DNA of 45,891 nucleotides from an uncultured Prevotella sp. (GTDB lineage Bacteria > Bacteroidota > Bacteroidia > Bacteroidales > Bacteroidaceae), in the NCBI GenBank assembly GCA_905234845.1, contig CAJOIW010000024.1, forward strand, positions 1 to 45,891, in the 5' to 3' direction. Below the pieces are notes generated by a model that was not told where the DNA came from, did not search any database, and worked only from the letters and a program-made list of their open reading frames with translations. Position numbers and translations under genes: made by a program. Of the stretch, positions 31,390 through 40,200 are shown in pieces. Numbering within the stretch: position 1 is the first letter of the stretch; each line of letters starts with the position of its first letter.

Positions 31390-31564
31390 AAAAAAAAATG
31401 TGAGCAAAGAAATAAAATGTTTACACATTGTCGGTATTTAACATTTTTTACTTGAAAAGTGGCACATCAATTTCTGTCAGGATTTTTGCTAAAAAAATCG
31501 GAAAAACAGCCTTTGAAGTTCAATTTTTACCCATTTCATCGGAAATTTTTGCTCTTCAGTTTGC

Positions 31565-31668
31565 GAAAGACCTATGTTTCGGGTTGCAATAGACCGTCTT
31601 TTGCACTCCAAAAGCTTAGCTTTTACCACCCGAAAGCTAAGCTTTCGCGAGTGAAAGATATACCTTTC
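31565..31668. repeat. Five-hairpin 22-bp-period array, copy C
   Basis: Units start at 31565, 31587, 31610, 31632 and 31653 (steps 22, 23, 22, 21): GAAAGACCTATGTTTC, CAATAGACCGTCTTTT, AAAAGCTTAGCTTTT, GAAAGCTAAGCTTTC and GAAAGATATACCTTTC. The total span of 104 bp equals copies A and B. Confidence 0.87.
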
Positions 31669-31857
31669 AGAGATGAGGAATGAGAGATAAGGAATGAAAA
31701 GTGACTTAACAAACTGACTGACAGCGTATTAACAAAAGTCGCTCATTTCTGCGTTATTTGGCGAGAGAAAAATTTTTTTTCAAAAAAACGCACGTATGAG
31801 CCACTTTGAAAATCAAAATGTAAGGTTTTTAACAGATTTTTGCAAAAATAGCTTTCT

Positions 31858-31907
31858 CTTTCGTCCTGCGAATCAGCCCTTTCGTCACGCGCAGTAGGTC
31901 TTTCGTC
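31858..31907 (+). promoter_or_regulatory. Three CTTTCGTC direct repeats at 21-bp spacing, possible LytTR sites
   Basis: CTTTCGTC occurs at 31858-31865, 31879-31886 and 31900-31907, exactly 21 bp apart, with the last ending 42 bases before the -7 box of the LRR operon. LytTR-type activators bind paired 9-bp direct repeats with 12-13-bp spacers, i.e. 21-22 bp periodicity. The assignment to the divergent LytTR regulator is inferred from spacing and position; the core does not match the published AgrA/AlgR-type GTT consensus. Confidence 0.45.
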
Positions 31908-31949
31908 AAAATCACGTTTTATCATTAAAATAATGTAAAATGATTGTTG

Positions 31950-31957
31950 TAGTTTTG
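31950..31957 (+). promoter_or_regulatory. -7 box of the LRR/cohesin-like operon
   Basis: TAGTTTTG matches TAnnTTTG, 110 bases upstream of the ATG at 32068. No TTTG is found at the -33 position, consistent with a promoter that needs an activator. Confidence 0.45.
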
Positions 31958-32067
31958 TAACATGAAGAAGTGAAAAGTAAAAGGTGAAAAAGTAAAAAGG
32001 TAAAATAAGGTGAAAAATAAAAAAATTGAAAAATAAATCGTAAATCGTCAAATCGTAAATTAAAAAT

Positions 32068-35000
32068 ATGAAAAAGAAAGTTTTAACCTTACTGTTGACA
32101 TTAGGGGTTGCGGGAGCGGCCTCCGGTGCGACGACGGTCGATATCGACTCGCTGCGCTACACGCTCAACGACGACGGTTCGGCTACCGTCACCTCGTGTC
32201 TATACCAGTGGACACCTGCAATAAACATTCCGCAGACCGTCACCTCGGGCGGCACCACCTACACGGTGAAGCGAATTGCGGACAATGCTTTCGACAATCG
32301 TCAGTTCATCATTTCGGTGACCTTTCCCGAGACGCTGGAGCAGATGGGTTACTGCTCGTTCCGCTGGTGTACAAGTCTGACAAGTGTCAACATTCCGGCC
32401 TCGCTTAAGGCTTTCAGCTCCTCCAACTTCTCGGAGTGTTGGAGTCTGCAGACGGTTACCATTGCCACAGGCTCGCAGATGACGAAGATCGATGAGGCGG
32501 CGTTCTACAACTGTAATAAGATGACCGCCATCAATCTGCCCGCCACGGTGACGGAGATAGGGAATTCGGCGTTCTATAGTTGTAAGTCGCTGTCGTCGAT
32601 AGCCATCCCCTCGGCGGTGACAAGCATCGGCAATGGGGCGTTCATGTATTGCGAGGCACTGACGGACATCACCCTGCCGTCGGGGCTGACCACGCTGGGA
32701 TACCGTGCTTTCAGTGGTTGCAAGGTGTTGCAGACGGTGAACGGTTTAGAGAACACGAAGTTGACGGCAATACCCAATGAGACTTTCGCAAATTGTTATC
32801 AGCTGAACTCCGTAGCCCTGCCCTCGACGGTGACGAGCATCGGCGATTATGCTTTTAATGAGTGTAAGGCACTGCCGAGCATCAACATACCATCGGGCGT
32901 TACCTCTATAGGATATCGGGGATTCTATGATTGCGAGGCTCTGACCTCCATCACCCTGCCGTCGGCACTGACCACGCTGGGGCAGGATGGGTTTGCTTAC
33001 TGCAAGGCCCTACAGACGGTCAATAATTTTGAACATACGCAGGTGACATCGCTGTCTCGCGCGGTCTTCTACGGCTGCGAGGCGTTGACCTCCATCGCCC
33101 TGCCCCCGACGCTGAAGACACTGGGCAACGAGGTATTTCATTATTGCAAGGCATTGACCAGCGTCGATCTGGGCTCGTTGGAGTCGGCGGGCGAGTATGT
33201 ATTCGCAAACTGTGGCCTCGTCTCGGTGACGATTCCCGCCACGCTGACCACCGTACCGCGAGACTTCCTGTCCTATTGCGAACAGTTGGAGTCGGTCACC
33301 ATTTCCGAGGGTGTGACCACCCTTGCGCGTGGCGTGTTCTATGATGACGATGTGCTGATCAACGTCGCGCTGCCCTCCACGCTGACCACCATCGGCGAGT
33401 ATGCGTTTGCCAACTGCAAGGGGCTGCCGGTCATCACCATCCCGGCCAACGTGACCAGCATCGGCAACTGTGCATTTAACCATTGCGAGGCACTGACCGC
33501 CATCACCATCCCAGCTAAGGTGACTACTATCGGCCAGTATGCCTTCCAGTACTGCTCGCTGTTGGAGACCGTCGATATGAAGCCCCAGACCATGACGAGC
33601 ATCGGCCGCAATGCCTTCGACGTGTGCGAGAAGCTGACGTCGTTCCGCGTGCCCGAGGGCATCACCGAGCTTGGACAAAGCGTGTTCTGGGGTTGTAAGG
33701 CGTTGCAGGAATTGACCCTGCCCTCTACGCTGACCTCGCTCGGAACGACGGTCTGTCGCGGCTGCGAGAGCCTGACCTCCATCAGCTTCCCTGCCGGACT
33801 GACCTTCATCGGCGAGGGGGCTTTCCGCGAGTGCAAGCTGCTTGGCGACATCACGCTGCCCGCCGCCCTCACCTCGCTCGGCAGCTATGCCTTCTATCAA
33901 TGCAATAGTGCGGAGCATGTCACCTTCCTCGGCAACGGTGACGTGACACTCCCTGGCGAGTCGCAGTTCTCTTCGATGAAGAGCTTGAAGAGCATCAAGC
34001 TGCCCGACGGCCTGAGCACCATCACCCGAAGCATGTTCTACGGCTGCGAGCAGCTGCAGACCATCGACATGAGCCGTATGCCCGCCACGGAGATACGTCC
34101 CTACGCCTTCTTCAACTGCAAGGCACTGGCCTCGGCGCAGTTGCCGCCCGCGATGGTCACCATCGGCGACCATGCCTTCTGCTATTGCTCAAGCCTGGCG
34201 ACCGTTCAGTTTCCCGACGCGCTGCGAACCATCGACAGTGAGGCGTTCCGTTATACTGGACTGACCACCTTGCAGCTGAACAACGGGTTGGAGACCGTCA
34301 ATCGCTATGCCTTCGCCGACTGCGACGCGCTGACGACCGTCACGTTCCCCGATAAGATTACCACCCTTGGCGAATATGCGCTCGCCGACTGCGACGCGCT
34401 GACGACCGTCACGTTCCCCGATAAGATTACCACCCTTGGCGAATATGCGCTCGACAACTGCGACGAGCTGCGCTCGGTGGTGTTCCCGAAAGACCTCCCC
34501 GTGCTGCCGAGATCGGTCTGTGGCACATGTAAGAAACTCGAGTCGGTCACGCTGCCTGAGAATCTGCAGACCATCCGACAAAATGCCTTCTACAATGCCA
34601 ACAGTCTGAAGAGCCTCACGCTGCCGCAGACCTTGCAGACCATTGAGTATGCGGCCTTCTATAATACCAAGAGCCTCGGTGCGCTCGTGCTGCCCTCGTC
34701 GATGAAAACCGTTGGCGAGGAGGCGTTCCACTATTCCATGATGCCCTCGCTCACCCTCAACGAGGGCTTAGAGACTATCGGCAGAAACGCTTTTCGCGAG
34801 TGCGACCGCATCAAGGAGGTGACCATCCCCGCCTCGCTCACCACGCTCGGCCACGCCGCTTTCTGGACTTGCGACTCGCTGCGCACTGTCACGTTCCCTG
34901 AGCAGATGGAGAGCCTGACCCTCTCGGGCGACAGCCACTTCGCCCACAACGCGCAGATGGTGAAGGTCACGCTGCCGAAGACCGGCATGACCACCCTGCC

Positions 35001-37278
35001 CGACTATATGTTCTACGACTGCGACCGCCTGCTCAACATAGAGCTGCCCGCCTCGCTCACTACTATCAACGCATATGTGTTTGCCGACTGCGACTCGCTG
35101 CAGACCATCTACATCCCCGACGAGGTGAAAAGTATCGGCTACGAGGCGTTCCGCAGCTGTAAAGCACTGCGCTATGTGCGCTTGCCCGAGGGACTGGAAA
35201 GCATCGGGCAGAGCTGTTTCGCCTATACCGAGAGGCTGCCGTTTATCAACATTCCCTCGACGGTGACCAGCATGGGCAATTGGGCCATCCATACCACAGC
35301 GACATCGTCGAACACCAGTTTCAAGTCGATTGGTATCATGGGCAGCACGATGCCGGGAACGAGCGACCACGTGTTCTGGCAGTATCAGCCGGCGTTCAGC
35401 CTGCTTGTGCCCGAGGGACAGGAGGAGGCTTATCAGAATAGCTCCTCATGGACTCCCGACCAGATTGATAACCGCACCATAAAAGGTTATCCGGCCGCGA
35501 AGCAGACACTGACCCAGGACCTCATCCACCTCTCCATGCTCAACAACGAGACCTATTTCTCGGGCAGTCCCGCTGCCGTATATGTGGACTGGTTCGAGGG
35601 CATGGGCAACTACCGCGTCTATTACACCGACTCGAAGGGCAACCGCACAACTGCCCTGCCCTCGGCAGGGGGGAGCTACACCGTATCGCTCGAGTTTGAG
35701 GAGGGGCCTTACTACAAGCCCGCCACTTTCAACAACGTGGCGGTGTTCGACGTGAAGGAGATTGCCGACGAGGACTTTGCCCTGCTCTGGGACTTCTACA
35801 GCAAGACCTACGACTGGACCCGTCAGAAATCGACCTGGACAGGCAACGGCGGCGGCGGAAAGAAAGCCAACTGGCAGCTGATAAAGGGTGTGAAGGAGTC
35901 GGCGGTCAATATCTTCGGCGTGAAGTGGAACAACGGCCATGTGGAGGAAATCAACTTCGGCACCGGCACCAGCATCTATAACCTGAACGCCAACGAGACA
36001 CCCGTCAGCCTGTTCGCACTGCCGCAGGTGAAGCGGGTGGAGATAGCAGGCGGTGAGCTTTATGGTAATATCTCCGACAAGGTGGAGGAGTGGCTGGCAA
36101 GCGGCAAGACCCTCAGCCCGACACTCGAATACCTCGACCTGCAGCGCAACAAGCTCGAGGGTAATATCTCGACACTCGCCAACGCGCTGCCGTCGCTGAA
36201 AACCCTCGACGTCCATGAAAACCGCTTCTCCACCGTATGGCCGGCACTGGCTGAGACACTGGAGAACGTGAACATCAGCAACCAGACCATCACCGACATC
36301 GTGGCAACGGTCGATCTGCGCGACATGACCGACGCGGGATTCTTCTCCACGCTGCCCAGCATCGTCTTCTACGACCCCGACACCCGTACCTACGCCGACA
36401 ATATCAAGATAGGCGTGCAGAGCCAGACCAACTGGAACACGTTTACCGTGAACTACAACGGCTCGAACGACTTCACCATCGCGGGCAACTGCACATGGAA
36501 GGGTGCCTCGGGCGACGTGGCAAAGTGCGGCTACACCGACTCGAAGAACAAGACGACCAACTTCAATGCCAACTTCTACTACGACATGGGCGATGTCGAT
36601 TTCAACGGCAAAGTCAATGTCAGCGACCTCCAGCAGAGCATCAACTATCTGTTCAAGGACGGCTATAATGGTTACAGCCGCTACAACTTCACCGCCGGCG
36701 ACCTGAACGCCGACAACTCGATAAACGTGCTCGACGTGGTCGGCGAGGTGGATATCCTATTGGCGGCCGACCAGCCGACTACAACAGAGGCCAAGGGAAC
36801 GCGTGAGGCTGAGGAGCGATCGGTATCGGCAAGCCTCTACTGTAAGGACGGTAAGCTGGTTCTCAATAGCGTGCTGCCCGTAGCGGCTCTCGACATCGTG
36901 CTCACAGGCACTCACTTCTCATCTCTCACTTCTCATCACTCAATGACCGCCAGCCAGCGACAGACCAGTGACGGACAACTGCACCTCGTCGTCTATAACA
37001 CGGCGGGAAAGACACTGCCCGCAGGCGAGACCGTCATCGGTACGGTCGTGGGCGACGGCTACATAGGCAACGCCATGCTCGTCGACGAGGAGGCCAGGGA
37101 AATCTCCACAGCACTCAACAATCCGGACGCACAGATTGTTACAGGTATTTCCGGTGTATATAGGAAATCAGAGGTCGGCGGAACATCCGAAATCTACGAC
37201 CTGCAGGGCCGCAAGGTAAACAAGGAAACCGCCAAGGGCGTTTATATTGTGAATGGTAAAAAGGTCATCATCAAATAA
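32068..37278 (+). CDS. BspA-like leucine-rich-repeat surface protein with dockerin-like segment and T9SS signal
   Basis: The 1736-residue protein has a signal peptide (residues 1-20), about forty BspA-type (LRR_5) repeats of roughly 23 residues from about 50 to 1110 (pattern IPxxVTSIGxxAFxxCxxLxxI), a beta-rich region with a second, plant-LRR-like stretch (LEYLDLQRNKLEGNISTLAN), a dockerin-like double calcium loop at about 1507-1567 (GDVDFNGKVNVSDLQQSINY and GDLNADNSINVLDVVGEVDI) and a T9SS sorting tail (IYDLQGRKVNKETAKGVYIV). BspA proteins mediate adhesion and binding of host or bacterial surfaces. One repeat is an exact 69-bp tandem duplication (34313-34450). A 14-base gap separates it from the next gene, so the two form an operon, and the dockerin-like segment may pair with that gene's cohesin-like domain. 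Confidence 0.88.
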   Translation: MKKKVLTLLLTLGVAGAASGATTVDIDSLRYTLNDDGSATVTSCLYQWTPAINIPQTVTSGGTTYTVKRIADNAFDNRQFIISVTFPETLEQMGYCSFRWCTSLTSVNIPASLKAFSSSNFSECWSLQTVTIATGSQMTKIDEAAFYNCNKMTAINLPATVTEIGNSAFYSCKSLSSIAIPSAVTSIGNGAFMYCEALTDITLPSGLTTLGYRAFSGCKVLQTVNGLENTKLTAIPNETFANCYQLNSVALPSTVTSIGDYAFNECKALPSINIPSGVTSIGYRGFYDCEALTSITLPSALTTLGQDGFAYCKALQTVNNFEHTQVTSLSRAVFYGCEALTSIALPPTLKTLGNEVFHYCKALTSVDLGSLESAGEYVFANCGLVSVTIPATLTTVPRDFLSYCEQLESVTISEGVTTLARGVFYDDDVLINVALPSTLTTIGEYAFANCKGLPVITIPANVTSIGNCAFNHCEALTAITIPAKVTTIGQYAFQYCSLLETVDMKPQTMTSIGRNAFDVCEKLTSFRVPEGITELGQSVFWGCKALQELTLPSTLTSLGTTVCRGCESLTSISFPAGLTFIGEGAFRECKLLGDITLPAALTSLGSYAFYQCNSAEHVTFLGNGDVTLPGESQFSSMKSLKSIKLPDGLSTITRSMFYGCEQLQTIDMSRMPATEIRPYAFFNCKALASAQLPPAMVTIGDHAFCYCSSLATVQFPDALRTIDSEAFRYTGLTTLQLNNGLETVNRYAFADCDALTTVTFPDKITTLGEYALADCDALTTVTFPDKITTLGEYALDNCDELRSVVFPKDLPVLPRSVCGTCKKLESVTLPENLQTIRQNAFYNANSLKSLTLPQTLQTIEYAAFYNTKSLGALVLPSSMKTVGEEAFHYSMMPSLTLNEGLETIGRNAFRECDRIKEVTIPASLTTLGHAAFWTCDSLRTVTFPEQMESLTLSGDSHFAHNAQMVKVTLPKTGMTTLPDYMFYDCDRLLNIELPASLTTINAYVFADCDSLQTIYIPDEVKSIGYEAFRSCKALRYVRLPEGLESIGQSCFAYTERLPFINIPSTVTSMGNWAIHTTATSSNTSFKSIGIMGSTMPGTSDHVFWQYQPAFSLLVPEGQEEAYQNSSSWTPDQIDNRTIKGYPAAKQTLTQDLIHLSMLNNETYFSGSPAAVYVDWFEGMGNYRVYYTDSKGNRTTALPSAGGSYTVSLEFEEGPYYKPATFNNVAVFDVKEIADEDFALLWDFYSKTYDWTRQKSTWTGNGGGGKKANWQLIKGVKESAVNIFGVKWNNGHVEEINFGTGTSIYNLNANETPVSLFALPQVKRVEIAGGELYGNISDKVEEWLASGKTLSPTLEYLDLQRNKLEGNISTLANALPSLKTLDVHENRFSTVWPALAETLENVNISNQTITDIVATVDLRDMTDAGFFSTLPSIVFYDPDTRTYADNIKIGVQSQTNWNTFTVNYNGSNDFTIAGNCTWKGASGDVAKCGYTDSKNKTTNFNANFYYDMGDVDFNGKVNVSDLQQSINYLFKDGYNGYSRYNFTAGDLNADNSINVLDVVGEVDILLAADQPTTTEAKGTREAEERSVSASLYCKDGKLVLNSVLPVAALDIVLTGTHFSSLTSHHSMTASQRQTSDGQLHLVVYNTAGKTLPAGETVIGTVVGDGYIGNAMLVDEEAREISTALNNPDAQIVTGISGVYRKSEVGGTSEIYDLQGRKVNKETAKGVYIVNGKKVIIK
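34313..34450 (+). repeat. Exact 69-bp tandem duplication of one LRR
   Basis: Bases 34313-34381 and 34382-34450 are identical, with period 69 (23 codons, one LRR). Neighbouring repeats are much more diverged, so this copy is recent. Each copy encodes ADCDALTTVTFPDKITTLGE. Confidence 0.92.
36911..36936 (+). repeat. CTCACTTCTCAT repeat inside the LRR gene
   Basis: CTCACTTCTCAT occurs at 36911-36922 and 36925-36936 (period 14) and encodes HFSSLTSHHS. Similar GTGAGAAG sequence occurs between genes (about 27609-27618), so this resembles an intergenic repeat captured in frame. Confidence 0.55.
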
Positions 37279-37292
37279 AAAGGAATAGAACT

Positions 37293-40200
37293 ATGAAAGC
37301 AAATATCAGAACGTGGTTACATAACTTCATACTCCCCTCTCCACTCGGAGAGGGGCTGGGGGTGAGGCTTTTATTCGCTTTGCTGTTGGCTTTGCCCTTA
37401 CAGTTACAGGCCCAGGAAATCAACGAGCTGAGCGTAAAAGACGTGAGCGGAATGCGCGGAAAGGTTGTCTCCGTGCCTGTCTATCTGACTAACACGGCCG
37501 AGGTCACCGCCTTGCAGTTCGACATTGAGCTGCCCTCTGGCTCCACCGTCTATTTCGACTCGACGAAGGTGGCCGTGAACCGTTCGGTTGACCATATCAT
37601 CAGCGGACAGAACAAAAGCGGCAACAAGCGCCGATTCATGCTCTACTCGCCCACGAAGCAGCCCCTGAAAGGCAATATGGGAAAAATCTGTGATGTGGTC
37701 TATAAGGTGTCGAACAACCTGGAGGACGAACAGGTCTATGACATTAAACTCTCTAACGTCGTCATCTCCGACCTGCAGGGCAACAACGTCTTCACCAACT
37801 CGGTCGATGCCACGATGTCGCTCATCAGCTATCCCGACTTCGAGGTAAGCAGCCTCACCGTCACCTCTGCCGACATCTGCCCGGGTGGACAGTTGTCTTT
37901 GGGCTGGACGGTGAAGAATGTAGGACAGACAGCCGCCACCGGCGGGTGGAAGGAAAACTTCTATCTCGTCGGCGACAACGGCACCGAGGTGTTCATAGGC
38001 TCGAACAGCTATGAGAGCAATGGTCTGGCCGTCAATGCGACGGTCAACCGTACTGTCACCGTCACCCTGCCCGAGGTTATCGGCGTGGATGGAACGGTGA
38101 AGGTGAAGGTCAGCATCAAGGGCAATGCCGACTCCGGCGAGCGTAGCGAGAGCGAATGGAACAACTCCGCCGTTGCCGAGACAGGCATCACGCTGACGAA
38201 GACCCTGCAGCTCACCATGCCCAATGCTCCCGTACGAGAGCAGTATGGACGTAATGTCCGTTTGCAGCTCTATCGCAGCGGCAGCCGTAGCGCAGAGGAG
38301 ACTTTCAACCTTGTCAGTGACAAACCCTCGCGCATAGAAATGCCAGCCACCGTTACCATTGGGCGCAACCAGTCGGGCACGGCTTTCTATGTAAACATCC
38401 TCGATGACAATATCTACAACGATGCCGACACGGTGATTATCATTACCGCCTCGGGCAATAACTATCAGTCCACCACAGGCCGGCTTGTCATAGAGGATAA
38501 CGAATATCCTGACCTGACACTGACCACCTCGAAAAGTGAGCTCAACGAAGGTGAGACTTTCCAACTCACCGTCACTCTGCCCAAGGCCGCTAAGGAAGAC
38601 ACAGAGATAAAGTTTACCGCCGAAACACCCAAGCGGTTCAACTTCCCCGCATCGGTTGTCATTGCCAAAGGTCAGACATCGGTAGTAGTCAACGTGGAGG
38701 TAATTCAGAACACCCTGCCAGAGTTACAGCTCAGCACGGCTTTCTATGCCACCGCTACCAACTACAACAAGGCTGAGACAGTGGTGTTGCTTAACGACGA
38801 CGACATGCCCGAGCTGGAGCTGGTACTATCGCCCACGCAGGTCAGCGAGGGTGCAGGTCTTACCTCCATCATGGCAAAGCTTTATCGTCGGAGTCATGCC
38901 GACAACGATATCACAATCGTGATGAGCGACGACTCTAATGGCGACATCTACTATTCGCAGCGCCGCTTTACGATGAAGGCTGGCGTGACCACTGCCGAGT
39001 TTGCCATCGGTACGATAGATAATGTGCAGAAAGAGGGCGATCGCACCGTAAATATCTCTGCCGGTGTTTATGTATCGTCGTGTAACTGCGCGGCTTCGGG
39101 AACCACTGTTGGTGTGTCGACCGTGCCCGTGACCATTCTCGACGACGACGGTCCCACGCTTACGCTGACCAGTTCATCCTCGTCACTGCTCGAAGGTAAG
39201 ACCAACGCTACCACGCTCACTATTACCCGTAATACGGGCACGAGTGGGACAACGACCGTGCAGATTACCTCCGACCGCGAGAGCGACCTTACCTATAACC
39301 ACACAGCCGTCATCCCCGATGGGCAGACCTCGGTGACCGTGCCTGTGAGCGTGAAGAAGAATAACGTGCCCGACGACGAGCGTACGGTGGTCTTCACCGT
39401 CACTGCTGATGGTTTTACGCAAGGCACCTGTTGGGCGCTCATCACCGACCAGACCATGCCCGATGCCACTGTTGCCGCTCCTGTGTTGGCTGAGACAAAT
39501 ATTCCCGCAGCCGGAACAGCCGACATCACCATCACGGTAGGCAACATCGGAAATATCGATCTGCCCTCGCAGACTCGTGTGAACCTCTATATGATTTCCT
39601 CTACTGGCACGCAAAGCCTGCTCACTACGTTCTACACTCAGCAGGCTGTACCAGCAGGCGAGACAACCGCTCTCAACAAGCAGGTAGAGATGCCCAACCT
39701 CGCAGGAAACTACAAACTCAAGGCCATCGTCAATGAAGAGAAGACCGTCAAAGAGCTTGTCTATCTGAATAACACCTCCACCGAGACAGCTTTTAAGCTT
39801 GTGCCATCGTTTACGGCTACCGTCAGTGTGGAGAAAGACACTTATCTGATTGACGAACTCGTGTCCATTACGGGTACATCGACGGGAAGCAACGTTATCA
39901 ACAAGCCTGTTGAGGTATATCTTATCCACAACAACGTGCGTGATACACTCAATACCACAACCGATGCGTTGGGTCGTTTCTCTGTCACCTTCGACCCGAA
40001 GGGCGTGGCTGGACACTACAGTGTAGGTGCCTGCTATGCGGGTGAGAATCTAAGAGACGAGCAGGATGCATTCGACATCTACGGAATGCGCCGTTCTGAC
40101 AACAGCTTCTTGAAGTATGAGCCTACGGTTGGTGTGGCTTATTCGGCCAAAATCAATATGACCAACTCTGGTGCGCTGCCCCTGCACAATATCGACATGG

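Larger units (their letters stand above)
31350..32067. other. 718-bp divergent intergenic region
   Basis: The gap between the LytTR regulator and the LRR gene has no supported gene. From left to right it holds the regulator promoter, array C (31565-31668), an AT-rich stretch, three 21-bp-spaced CTTTCGTC repeats (31858-31907), the -7 box TAGTTTTG (31950-31957) and a purine-rich leader with GTGAAAAAGTAAAA- and AAATCGT-type repeats. Confidence 0.7.

Noticed and set aside
33010..34173. 387-codon minus-strand open frame antisense to the LRR gene
   Set aside because: Its repetitive composition mirrors the LRR repeats on the other strand; no independent gene signal.
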